The notes under the pieces: model-generated
The model's database searches: none
Told to the model about the DNA's origin: nothing
The model's input: only the letters and a program-made list of their open reading frames with translations
Shown: in pieces, positions 27,110-36,358 of the stretch
Layout: every line of letters starts with the position of its first letter
How positions within the stretch are numbered: position 1 is the stretch's first letter
Source of the DNA: JAENWD01 sp963796915
GTDB lineage: Bacteria > Acidobacteriota > Vicinamibacteria > Vicinamibacterales > JAENWD01
Length of the DNA: 64,000 bases
Direction: 5' to 3'
Assembly (NCBI GenBank): GCA_963796915.1
Contig: CAWCNI010000004.1
Span: 1,860,001 to 1,924,000, forward strand
Translations under genes and position numbers: made by a program

Positions 27110-27613
27110 ATGTCCAGATCCCTTCCGACGATGGTGACGTGCCTCCTTTGTGCCGTCGCCGTCTGCTCAATCAGTGCAGCCGGCCAGCGTGCTTCCACCT
27201 CCAGCCACGACATCGACACGGACGTCTGGTCGGTGTTCGTCGCGACAGTCGCCGCCGACGACATCGTCGGCATGGGCAAGGCGTATTTCCCCAACGCGGT
27301 GCTGGTCAGGCCGCAAGGCACCGATCCGATCGACGCGACCCTGGAACGCTGGGGACGCGACATGGTCACCGCCAGGGCGAAGGGCAACCGCGCGACAGTG
27401 GAGTTCCGCTTCTCACAGCGCCAGGACGACGCGACCACCGCGTTCGAGGCTGGAATCTTCAAGTACACGGTGATCGAGAAGGCTGGCGCGAGCCACTCAC
27501 GCTTCATCCCTTTTGAGGAGCTGCTGGCAAAAACCGGCGGCCAGTGGCGCGTGCTCATGGAACGCCAGCTTGCCGAGGTCACCGAAGCGGAGTGGAACAC
27601 GTTGCCGAAGTGA
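27110..27613 (+). CDS. Secreted SnoaL/NTF2-like (DUF4440-type) protein
   Basis: 167 residues. The signal peptide (MVTCLLCAVAVCSISAAGQ) is followed by a compact alpha-beta domain: DVWSVFVATVAADDIVGMGKAYFPNAVLV, DPIDATLERWGRDM, TVEFRFSQRQDDATTAFEAGIFKYTV and GGQWRVLMERQLA. This pattern suggests the SnoaL/DUF4440 cone-shaped fold, whose members bind small molecules or act as simple enzymes. GGAG precedes the start. It is followed about 105 bases later by the OmpA-type genes on the same strand. The family assignment is tentative; secretion is well supported. Confidence 0.75.
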   Translation: MSRSLPTMVTCLLCAVAVCSISAAGQRASTSSHDIDTDVWSVFVATVAADDIVGMGKAYFPNAVLVRPQGTDPIDATLERWGRDMVTARAKGNRATVEFRFSQRQDDATTAFEAGIFKYTVIEKAGASHSRFIPFEELLAKTGGQWRVLMERQLAEVTEAEWNTLPK

Positions 27614-27719
27614 ACCGGGCAAGTACCCGCAGTTCCGGTGTGATTGTGGCCTATGATGGCGCCGCGACTCGTGAATCCCAGGCCGACGATCTGGCCGCAG
27701 TCGCGGGAGACGCCAGGCC

Positions 27720-28785
27720 ATGCACAACGCTCGTCTGCCGGCCGGGGCACTCATCGCCGGCGCCGCCTTCCTGCTCGCTCCCGTCGCTCATCGCCCAATC
27801 CAACGTCGCGTCGACACCAGCGCCACTCATCCCGCTGGTCGTCGATCTCGTGACGGTGAGCGCTGTTCATCAACCAGACAAGGGCGACTACGAGACCATC
27901 CTGCACGTTGACGCTGTGTCGGCGACGTCGATGGGATACACGGTGTCAGGCAACGTCGAAGACCACCGCGTCACGATACGGCGGCGCGTCGCGACGGCAG
28001 ACCTCGCGCACGCGCACAGCTGGAACCCGCGTTACAACGTGGACGATCCCGAGGTCTATCCCGGCACGACCGGAGGCACGCTGTCGGCCGACGTGCTCAA
28101 CGAGCTGAAGAGCAAGGGGCGCACCTCGCTCGCAATGTCGGGCGCTGCCAATCCACTCGGTGGGCTTCTGGGTGCCGACGACGAGAGCGTCGAGGGCACG
28201 TTGATCCGGGTCGAGCCGCAACCCGTGCCGATTCCCATGCTGGTCAACGATCGCCGGGTCGATCTGCCAGCCGTGCACGCCCGTGGCACCCTGGGCGACG
28301 AGGAGCTCGAGGTCTACATCCTCGACAACCAGGCGCTGCCGATCGTCCTGCGGTGGAGCCTGGGCGAGAGCCGGAAGCGGATGGTCCGCATCTCCTTTCC
28401 TGTCCCGGCGGCCCCAAGCCACATCGAAGAGTCGCTGAGCAAGGCCGGTCGCGCGGAGATCTACGGGATTTACTTCGACTTCGCCAAGGCGACGATCAGG
28501 CCGGAATCGGAGGCGGTACTCAAGGAAATCGCGGGCGTCATGACCAGGAATCCGGCGTGGGTGCTGAACGTCGAGGGACACACCGACAACATCGGCGGCA
28601 CGGCGTCGAACCAGGACCTGTCGCAACGACGTGCCTCCGCCGTGCGGCAAGCGCTCGTCGACCGCTACCACATCGCCGCCAGCCGATTGATACCGTCCGG
28701 ATTCGGCGAATCCCGTCCGAAGGAGACCAACAGCACACTCGAAGGGCGCGCCCGCAATCGGCGTGTCGAGCTGGCGAAGCAGTAA
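27720..28785 (+). CDS. OmpA-family C-terminal domain protein (frame break near 27775)
   Basis: The signal peptide is read from ATG 27720 (MHNARLPAGALIAGAAFLL) and the mature protein from another frame, which supplies the cleavage region PSLIAQSNV. One base change near 27770-27785 joins them, giving about 355 residues. The middle region is unrecognised. The C-terminus is an OmpA-like peptidoglycan-binding domain: EIYGIYFDFAKATIRPESE, NVEGHTDNIGGTASN with the conserved Asp, LSQRRASAVRQAL, and RARNRRVEL with the conserved Arg. It probably bridges the outer membrane or periplasm to peptidoglycan. The next gene is a longer paralogue sharing the same C-terminal domain and a similar domain before it. 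Confidence 0.82.
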
Positions 28786-28824
28786 CGTCGTCCCGGTCCT
28801 TTGCTCGAAGCACAGGGAAGAAAG

Positions 28825-30657
28825 ATGACCAACGTGACAAGTCGCCGAGCGACCCTTCTCCGCGGAACCCGGTTCAGAAGCGGAGTCCTCGGAACGGTTG
28901 GCGCGTGCGTCCTGACAATGGCATGTGGACAGCCGACTCCTCCGTCGCAGTCCGCCACGCCATCAGTCGCGCCGGCGACCGAAGCTCAGAAAGCAGCGGG
29001 CAATCCGCAGGCGGCGAGCGCATTACCGACGGCGACACCGGATCGGGTTCCGGCGCAGACAGTCGTCCCGTCGCCATCACGTGGCCTGTCGCACCGTGCC
29101 GTTGCGTGCTCCTACATCAGCCGCGACGAGATGTCGGCCTTGCTGGCGGCGCCGATTGGCCGGCCGAGTCCTGACGAGAGCGAGAACGGCGTGACGTCGT
29201 GCACGTATCCGCCCGCTGACGCGAGCAGCCGCGCACAGGCCGAGGTCACGATCGAATGGGAACACGGGGACGAGCCATCACTCGCGCAGCAGATGGCCGA
29301 CGCGTTCGGCGGCACGTCAGTCGGACGGCAGGTGGCACATGACGTGCCACTGGGAGATCGGGCGTCGTACAGCATGGAAGGCGTGCTGACCGCCCGGGCT
29401 GGAAACACCCTGGTCACGATCAGTGTGCCAATGCGGCCCGGCTCCGAAGAGCAGGCGCTCGCGATCGGCAGGAAACTGTTCGAGCGCCTCGGCGTGCCGG
29501 CCACGCCGCTCCGGCGGGCCGCCGAGACTGTCGAGAAGCCAGCCGCACCCATGTCAGAGCAGCCGACTGAGGACGCGCTGGCTATGCCCATCGCATCGGA
29601 GTCGCCGAAGTTCCCGGATGGACTGTCGCTCGGTGACGAGTGCCCGACTGCGGACGGCGCGGGCATCGACGCGGCGGCCTCGACGGCCATCGTTCCGCTC
29701 AAGGTGGGGCTGACGCTCTCGCACGTCTGGGTCGGCCGCGCCAGCGACTACGAACGCGAGTGCCTCGTGCAGGTGGTTGCCGTCACCTCCGCGTATGTCG
29801 ACGTGACAGAAAGCTGCCCGCAGGGCGCCGACCGCCACAATTTCACGGGCAAGCGCCGCCTGTGCGGCGCCGACCTTGCCGACTCCTTCTTCTACTACAC
29901 CGCCACGGAGTCCGCCGTCCCCCGCGTGGTCACGCCCGCGACGATGTTCAGTCTCTCCACGCGCTCGCTCCACGAGCTGAAGGCGACCGGCAATACCCGA
30001 CATCGGTATATCGACTTCAACACCAACTGGCGCACGGGGCCGGAGACGATGCTCGAGGACACCGACGGCAGCCTGCACTCGGGCGCGGGAGATCGCGAGC
30101 CGTACAAGGTGATCGTCAACGACAGGGTCATCGAGCTTCCGACTGTCGTCGGTATCTCCAATGCCGGGACGCCCAAGGAAACCACCGCGCGAGTCCTGGA
30201 CGACGAACGGTTTCCAATCGTGCTCGACTACGAGGTGCCCGGAGACGGGTTCTCCCTGCGCTTCACCAAGATCTTGTACCCCACGGGCGGCGAGATCGAG
30301 CAGCATCTCGTGACCGACAATCGCGTGGATGTCTACGGGATCTACTTCGACTTCGCAAAGGCGACGCTTCGCGCCGAATCCGAGCCGGTCCTCAAGGAGA
30401 TCGCGGCCGTCATGAGCAAGCACCCCGACTGGACGCTGAGCGTTGACGGACATACGGACAATGTCGGGGACGCGTCCTCAAACCTCGACTTGTCGAAGCG
30501 GCGGGCGACCGCCGTCAAGGACGCGCTCGTGTCTCGCTACCAGATCGCGGCCGGCCGCCTGATTCCGGCCGGCCTTGGCGCCTCCCGCCCGAAAGAACCC
30601 AACGACACGCCAGAGGGCCGCGCGCGCAACCGGCGCGTGGAGCTCGTGAAGCAATAG
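28825..30657 (+). CDS. OmpA-family lipoprotein, longer paralogue of its neighbour
   Basis: About 610 residues. A lipoprotein-type signal (SGVLGTVGACVLTMACGQ) suggests lipid attachment at the Cys, although Thr at -3 is unusual. Residues of about 80-230 are a separate domain (AVACSYISRDEMSALLAAPIG, VTSCTYPPADASS), followed by a middle region with four Cys, and then the same region as in the preceding gene (RVIELPTVVGISNAG, RFPIVLDYEVPG). The OmpA domain follows: VYGIYFDFAKATLRAESEPV, SVDGHTDNVGDASSNLDLS and RARNRRVELVKQ. Peptidoglycan binding is expected. The start at 28825 is preferred over TTG 28801 because GGAAG precedes it. The gap 30658-30927 shows no feature. Confidence 0.86.
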   Translation: MTNVTSRRATLLRGTRFRSGVLGTVGACVLTMACGQPTPPSQSATPSVAPATEAQKAAGNPQAASALPTATPDRVPAQTVVPSPSRGLSHRAVACSYISRDEMSALLAAPIGRPSPDESENGVTSCTYPPADASSRAQAEVTIEWEHGDEPSLAQQMADAFGGTSVGRQVAHDVPLGDRASYSMEGVLTARAGNTLVTISVPMRPGSEEQALAIGRKLFERLGVPATPLRRAAETVEKPAAPMSEQPTEDALAMPIASESPKFPDGLSLGDECPTADGAGIDAAASTAIVPLKVGLTLSHVWVGRASDYERECLVQVVAVTSAYVDVTESCPQGADRHNFTGKRRLCGADLADSFFYYTATESAVPRVVTPATMFSLSTRSLHELKATGNTRHRYIDFNTNWRTGPETMLEDTDGSLHSGAGDREPYKVIVNDRVIELPTVVGISNAGTPKETTARVLDDERFPIVLDYEVPGDGFSLRFTKILYPTGGEIEQHLVTDNRVDVYGIYFDFAKATLRAESEPVLKEIAAVMSKHPDWTLSVDGHTDNVGDASSNLDLSKRRATAVKDALVSRYQIAAGRLIPAGLGASRPKEPNDTPEGRARNRRVELVKQ

Positions 30658-30927
30658 AGATGGGATCCTGAGACGCTCTCGAGCGTCGAATGGAGCGTGC
30701 ACCGCAGAGCTTCGAGCCCCGCAGACCCTCTCCGCCGGCCACCAAGGCTTCGCGCCGTCAGGCGCGCTTCCGGGGGATAATCCGCGGACGAACGCGGCCC
30801 TCAGCGGGACCCGTCTTCTACTACATCGACGCAAATCAACCGCGATCGCACGAAGCGGACGCGTCCAGCGCAGGCCCGGCGTCGGAAGACAACGGCTGCA
30901 CCGATTGGCTCCGTCGGAACGGCATCA

Positions 30928-33669
30928 ATGACCATCGAGAACATCACTGACGTCGCGGAACAGAAGCGGTTGAACGAGGCGCGCGAGGCCGGCGTCCCGT
31001 GGAAGAAATGGGGCCCGTACCTGAGCGAGCGCCAGTGGGGCACCGTCCGCGAGGACTACAGCCGCGACGGCAACGCGTGGGACTACTTCTCGCACGACCA
31101 GTCCCGCTCGCGGGCCTACCGCTGGGGCGAAGACGGCCTCGGCGGCATCTCGGACGACAAGCAGCAGTTGTGCTTCGCCCTCGCGCTCTGGAACGGGCGC
31201 GACCCGATCCTGAAGGAGCGCCTGTTCGGGCTGACCAACAGCGAGGGAAATCACGGCGAGGACGTGAAGGAGTATTACTTCTACGTCGACAGCACTCCCA
31301 CGCACTCGTACATGAAGTACCTGTACAAGTATCCGCAGGCAGAGTACCCCTATCGCCGAGCTGCTGGAAAACGAATCGCCGCTCGCGCGAGGAGTTCGAA
31401 TACGAGCTGCTCGACACGGGCGTCTTCAATGACAACAGGTACTTCGACGTCTTCGTCGAGTACGCGAAAGCGGGCCCCGACGACATCCTCGTCAAGATCA
31501 CGGCGCATAATCGCGGCCCCGACGCGGCGCGCCTGCGCCTGCTGCCGACGCTCTGGTTCCGCAACACGTGGTCCTGGGGCGGTGACAGCCCTCGTCCGTC
31601 GCTGCGGGCCACTGGTGCCGCGACCATCGAGGCGTCGCACCACGCGCTCGGCACGTACACGCTCCGCTGCGACGGCGCGCCGGAGTTGCTGTTCACCGAG
31701 AACGAATCCAACGCGTCGCGTCTCTGGGGCCAGCCCAATCCGGCGCCTCACGTCAAGGACGCGTTCCACGAGTATGTCGTCTCCGGCCAACGCGATGCGG
31801 TGAACCCCGCACGGACCGGGACGAAAGCCGCTGCTCACTACGTGCTCGACGTGCCCGCTGGTGGCAGCCAGACTGTCCGCCTGCGCCTGACCGCAGGACA
31901 AGGCGGCGGCGACGCGTTCGCCGATTCCGGCAAGGTGTTCGATCGGTCGTGTGCGCGAAGCAGACGAGTTCTACGAGCGAATAACTCCACGCGCGCTCGA
32001 CGAGGATCAGCGCCGTGTGCACCGCCAGGCGCTGGCGGGCATGCTGTGGAGCAAGCAGTTCTACTACTTCGATCTGGAGCAGTGGCTCACGGAGCACAAC
32101 AGCCACCCGTTGCTCGAGACGGTGCAGCCTGGCGTGCGGAACACCGAGTGGTTCCACATGCTGAACGCCGACGTGATCTCGATGCCCGACAAGTGGGAGT
32201 ATCCCTGGTACGCGGCCTGGGACCTGGCCTTTCACACGGTGTCCCTCTCGCTGGTGGACTTCGATTTCGCGAAGGATCAGCTCCTGCTGATGCTGCGAAA
32301 CCTGTACGTCCATCCCAACGGACAGATCCCCGCCTACGAGTGGAACTTCAGCGACGTGAACCCCCCCGTGCACGCCTGGGCGACGCTATATCTCTACAAG
32401 ATGGAGCGGACGCTCGGCCGCGCCGACCTGCGGTTCCTGGAGCGCTCGTTCCAGGGCCTGATGCTCAACTTCAACTGGTGGGTCAACCGGAAGGATCCAG
32501 CAGGGCGGAACGTCTTCGCCGGCGGCTTCCTCGGCCTCGACAACATCGGCGTCTTCGATCGCAGCGCGGAGTTGCCGACGGGCGGCACGCTCGAACAGGC
32601 GGACGGCACCGCGTGGATGGCGTTCTACTGCCAGACGATGCTGGAGATCGCGCTGATCCTGTGCGACTACGATCCGATGTACGAGGAGATCGCGTTCAAG
32701 TTCATGCAGCACTTCATGTGGATTGCCTACGCGATGGACCGCATCGGCGACAACCACGACGAGATGTGGGACGAGCAGGACGGGTTCTTCTACGACCTGC
32801 TGCGGCTGCCGGGCGGCGCGGCCACGCGCCTCAAGGTGCGGTCGATGGTCGGGCTGCTGCCGCTCTGCGCATCTACTGTGTTCGAGGAGGGAGCCGTCGC
32901 GCGGCATCCGAAGCTGCAGGAGATGATCGCCATGTTCCGGAAGCGCCATCCGGAGGTCGTGTCGCACGTGGCGCCGACAGACGACGGCTACATCGGCAAC
33001 AAGGGCCGGCGCCTGCTCTCAATCCTCAGCCGGAGCAAGCTGGAACGCGTGCTCGGCTACCTGCTCGACGAAAAGGAGTTCCTCGGGCCTTACGGCATCC
33101 GCTCCCTCTCGAAGTATCACCTCGAGCACCCGTTCATCTTCTGGGTGGGCCATCAGGAGTTCAGGGTCCAGTACCTGCCCGCCGAGTCGAACAACGGCAT
33201 GTTCGGCGGCAACTCGAACTGGCGTGGCCCGGTCTGGATGCCGGTGAACACCCTCATCATCCGGGCGCTGCTGAACCTCTACGGGTTCTACGGCGACGAC
33301 TTCACCGTCGAGTGTCCGACAGGGTCCGGGCATCGGATGACGCTGTTCGAGGTGGCGCAGGAGATCACGCGGCGGCTGGCGTCCACCTTCCTGCGCGGCG
33401 CCGACGGACGACGCCCAGTGTACGGCGGCGCGGCGACGTTCCAGGACGACCCGCACTGGCGCGACCTGATTCTTTTCTACGAGTATTTTCACGGCGACAA
33501 TGGCGCGGGGCTCGGGGCCAGCCACCAGACCGGCTGGACGGGTCTTGTCGCGCCGCTGCTGGATCTCTTCGGCCGCGTCGACGCCAAGGCAGTGCTCGAA
33601 ACCGAACGCGATCACCTCGCCTCCCGCCTGGTCAAGGAACAGGTCGGCGGCGAGACTTTCAACTCATAA
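30928..33669 (+). CDS. MGH1-like glycoside hydrolase (frame breaks near 31355 and 31950)
   Basis: The locus gives a protein of about 910 residues from three segments: 30928 to about 31350 (WKKWGPYLSERQWGTVREDYS, AYRWGEDGLGGISDD), about 31375 to 31945 (EEFEYELLDTGVFNDNRYFDV, LPTLWFRNTWSWG), and about 31951 to 33669 (DEFYERITPRALDEDQ, WFHMLNADVISMPDKWEYPWY, AWDLAFH, SNNGMFGGNSNWRGPVWMP). The last part is an (alpha/alpha)6 barrel of the mannosylglycerate-hydrolase/GH63 clan, with candidate catalytic acids in MPDKWEYPWYAAWD and in the late NWRGPVW region. There is no signal peptide, so it is probably a cytoplasmic glucosidase. The first break seems to need two indels within about 25 bases. Otherwise conservation is high, suggesting sequence error. 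Confidence 0.85.
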
Positions 33670-33681
33670 CAAGGACTCCCA

Positions 33682-34383
33682 ATGACACACACGAAGGCAC
33701 TCTCACTGACGCTCACGGCACTCCTCTCGCTGTCCGTACAAGGCCTGGCGCACGCGCAGGACAAGCCCCAGGTCAAGATCCCGGAATCGGGCGTTCCGCA
33801 GATCATGACGCTGGAGGGCAAGTTCGTTCGCGCCGCCTACAACAACGAGGGCTACGTCATCCTCGGCTACCAGGCCGCTAACCGCTCGATCGGCGAGGAG
33901 TGGATGCTGCTCGACGTCGGGATGACGCTCAGGGACGGGGTGTCGAACCAGACACTGAAGCGCGACGCCATCTCGCTCGAGACGCCTGACGGCAAGACGC
34001 TGCCACTGCCCAGCACCACCGAATATCGGGCAGGTAATACCCAGGCCGTGCAGGCCCGCGCCAAGATCCAGCGCGACTCGATCAACTACTTTCCGCCGAG
34101 CGCGAGCAGGGCGAGCCGCCTCGGGTTCTTCTCCGATCTGGACGACCGCGCGGTCGCGTGGGACGAAGTCGAGCTGAACTTCCAGTTGGCCACGACCGGC
34201 CGGCTCTACTTCCACATCCCGGGCGGCATCACCTACGGCCAGCACTGGCTGAACGTGAAACTCAAGGACAGCGTCATCCGCGTGCCGTTCCGGATCCTGA
34301 CCAAGGACGAGGAGACGATGCTCTCGAAGAACTACAAGGACATCGAGAAGCAGGTCAAGGAAGCGTTCGGCAAGAAGAAGTAG
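33682..34383 (+). CDS. Secreted protein of unknown function
   Basis: 233 residues with a clear signal peptide cleaved after LAHAQ. The mature part is beta-rich with no Cys (IMTLEGKFVRAAYNNEGYVILGY, EWMLLDVGMTLRDG, YFHIPGGITYGQHWLNVKL) and a lysine-rich helical tail. It follows the glycoside hydrolase by 12 bases, so the two are probably co-transcribed. AAGGA precedes the start. I recognise no named domain. Confidence 0.8.
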   Translation: MTHTKALSLTLTALLSLSVQGLAHAQDKPQVKIPESGVPQIMTLEGKFVRAAYNNEGYVILGYQAANRSIGEEWMLLDVGMTLRDGVSNQTLKRDAISLETPDGKTLPLPSTTEYRAGNTQAVQARAKIQRDSINYFPPSASRASRLGFFSDLDDRAVAWDEVELNFQLATTGRLYFHIPGGITYGQHWLNVKLKDSVIRVPFRILTKDEETMLSKNYKDIEKQVKEAFGKKK

Positions 34384-34453
34384 ACAGCGCGCATTGCATG
34401 CGCCGAAAGACCGTCGTTTCGGTACAACACAGCACCTTGAAGGAGAGTGACCA

Positions 34454-35681
34454 GTGGCTGCCAGGACGCTGCTCATCCGGCTGACTGCCTGCCTCACCTT
34501 CTCTGCCCTGACGGCGTGCGGCGGACTTGGCAAGACCCCGCCGCGCGCCGACGTGGCGCCGTGGCCGCAGATTCGCGCCGACTATCGCGTGGATACCCTC
34601 CGGCTGCGCCTCCAGGAGGTACTCGATAACATTTGCCGCCGACGTCGATGTCGCGGCCACGTCGATCGAACACCGGGCAACCGACCCGGCAGTCCAGCGC
34701 AATGCCCTGCTCTGGCGGCTGCGCGCCGTCGCCGAGATGCGCAAGGCGTGCTTCCGTTCCGGTCCGCTCAGCGGGCTCGTCGATGCATGGACGCTCGCGC
34801 GCCAGATGGATCAACTCCTCACCACCGGCGCCGGCGCAAAGGCATTCGGCACGTTCCAGCCTGAAGCCGTTGCGGTCTCGCGGCGCCTCCTCACCCAGGT
34901 CCAGGAGATCGCCAGTTCGATCGCTGTCTCTCCGGAAGCTCGTGCCCAGCTCGAACGCGACATCGTCGATCCGTGGGTCGCGACGCACCCGCTTCCTGAC
35001 ATGACCTTTGTCCGGGACTCTCCTGTCGCCCGCTTCGCGGAACAGGCCCAGGCGCGCGGCGACGTGTTTCAGTCTGTCGGGACGATGGAAGATCTCATCC
35101 AGAGCCTCGCACAGCAAGCGCGGATCTACCTGGCCGATCTGCCCCGACAGGTTCGAGGCGAGATCGACTTAATGCGGGCTGACATCCTTCCCGCGGACAC
35201 GCTGGCCGCGACGCAGAGCGATCTGCATTCGAGTGCGGCGGCCGTGGATCGTCTGGCCACTACTGCGGAGAGCCTTCCCTCCATCCTCCAGGGTGAACGC
35301 CAGGCGGTGCTGGAGGAGATGAATCGACAGCGGGCGCTGGTGATGGCCGCAATCACTAGTGAACGGGAGCAGTCGATTCTTGCGCTGACGAAAGACATCG
35401 CGCTCGAGCGCAGCCTGATCCTGCGCGACATCGATGCACAGCGCCTCGCCACCCTCCAGTGGGCCAACACCGAACGCCTCGAGACGACTGGCGACCTGCA
35501 CAACGAACTGGCCGGCGTCGTCAAAGCCATCCATGCCGAGCGCATGGCCTTCAGCGACGACGTGGGTCGCCTGGTCGATACAGTGCTCCTCCGTATCGCC
35601 CTCTTCGTCGTCGCGGGCGTGGTGCTGGCACCGGTGGTCGCCCATGCCTACGTCCGTGTCTGGCCGCGGAACAAGCCCTGA
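34454..35681 (+). CDS. Lipoprotein with long helical region and C-terminal membrane helix, unknown function (frame break near 34640)
   Basis: From GTG 34454 (AAGGAG eight bases before) the frame gives a lipoprotein signal (LTACLTFSALTACGG) and RADYRVDTLRLRLQEVLDN, then breaks near 34635. The other frame continues FAADVDVAATSIEHRATDPAV and runs to 35681. The corrected length is about 408 residues. Most of it is helical, with coiled-coil-like stretches (SILQGERQAVLEEMNRQRALV, LRDIDAQRLATLQWANTERL) and one membrane helix (LLRIALFVVAGVVLAPVVAHAY). An N-terminal lipid anchor plus a C-terminal membrane helix suggests a protein spanning the periplasm or looping from one membrane. No family recognised. 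Confidence 0.75.
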
Positions 35682-35724
35682 CCCAGCTGCACGAGAGCTG
35701 AAAATCATTCGATAAATCGTGAAT

Positions 35725-35753
35725 TTGACTCTGGGATGCCAGTTGAATATTAT
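35725..35753 (+). promoter_or_regulatory. Sigma-70-type promoter of the tetR-aas operon
   Basis: TTGACT (35725-35730), a 17-base spacer and TATTAT (35748-35753) form a near-consensus housekeeping promoter in a locally AT-rich patch. Transcription would begin near 35760, giving a very short leader before the ATG at 35774. Confidence 0.75.
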
Positions 35754-35775
35754 GTGAACAATCGTTTACTCACAT
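35752..35775. promoter_or_regulatory. Imperfect palindromic operator overlapping the tetR start codon
   Basis: A 24-bp imperfect palindrome with half-sites beginning ATGTGA and ending TCACAT, 10 of 13 positions symmetric per arm, centred at 35763/35764. It overlaps the -10 box, the predicted transcription start and the ATG. This position is ideal for autorepression by the TetR-family product. Confidence 0.65.
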
Positions 35776-36349
35776 GCCAAGGCACCGCTTCACGGACACG
35801 CGCGATCGCATCGAGAAGGCTGCCGTGCGGCTTTTCGTCGAGAAGGGCGTGGCCGAAACCACTGTGCGGGACATCGCCCGCGCGGTCGATATCTCCGAGG
35901 GTGCTCTTTATCGCCATTTCGTCAGCAAGGACGAGCTCGTCTGGGCCGTCTTCGAGCGGCACTACGTCGCCCTGGCGGGACGTCTCTATGCGCTCGCCGA
36001 GGCGGAGACGACGACGCGCGCGAAGCTGGCGGCCATGATTCGCGGCTTCTGTCATGCCCACGACGAGGACCCGACGCTGTTCCGCTTTCTCCTCTTCGTC
36101 CAGCACGGGCAATTGAACCGGCTCGCGCCGGGCACGCCGACGCCGGTCGAGGCTGTGCGTGCCGTGCTCGAGCGTGGCATTGCGTCGCGCGAGGTCCCCG
36201 ACCAGTCACCCGACCTCGCCACGGCCTTCGTCTTCGGGATCGTCCTGCAGCCGGTGACCTTCGCGGCCTACGGGCGCCTGCCCTCGACGATGGACTCGAT
36301 GAGCGATCGTCTCGTCACCGCGGCCTGGGCCGCCGTGACCTCTGTTTAG
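35774..36349 (+). CDS. TetR/AcrR family transcriptional regulator
   Basis: 191 residues. The N-terminal TetR helix-turn-helix is clear: TRDRIEKAAVRLFVEKGVAETTVRDIARAVDISEGALYRHFVSKDELVWAVF. The C-terminal ligand domain is short and helical. The gene's own promoter contains a palindrome over its start, so autorepression is likely. Its stop TAG is part of the ribosome binding site TAGGAG of the next gene, meaning the two are translationally coupled. The partner is a phospholipid acyltransferase/acyl-ACP synthetase fusion, so the ligand is probably a fatty acyl thioester or fatty acid (inference). No ribosome binding site precedes this ATG, consistent with a near-leaderless mRNA. Confidence 0.93.
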   Translation: MPRHRFTDTRDRIEKAAVRLFVEKGVAETTVRDIARAVDISEGALYRHFVSKDELVWAVFERHYVALAGRLYALAEAETTTRAKLAAMIRGFCHAHDEDPTLFRFLLFVQHGQLNRLAPGTPTPVEAVRAVLERGIASREVPDQSPDLATAFVFGIVLQPVTFAAYGRLPSTMDSMSDRLVTAAWAAVTSV

Positions 36350-36358
36350 GAGCCTGTG

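Noticed and set aside
28825..30657. Recent exact duplication of the OmpA gene pair
   Set aside because: The shared domains are similar at protein level but clearly diverged, so this is an old paralogy, not a recent repeat.
30658..30927. 86-codon frame upstream of the glycoside hydrolase
   Set aside because: No ribosome binding site, no domain and noisy composition; treated as intergenic.
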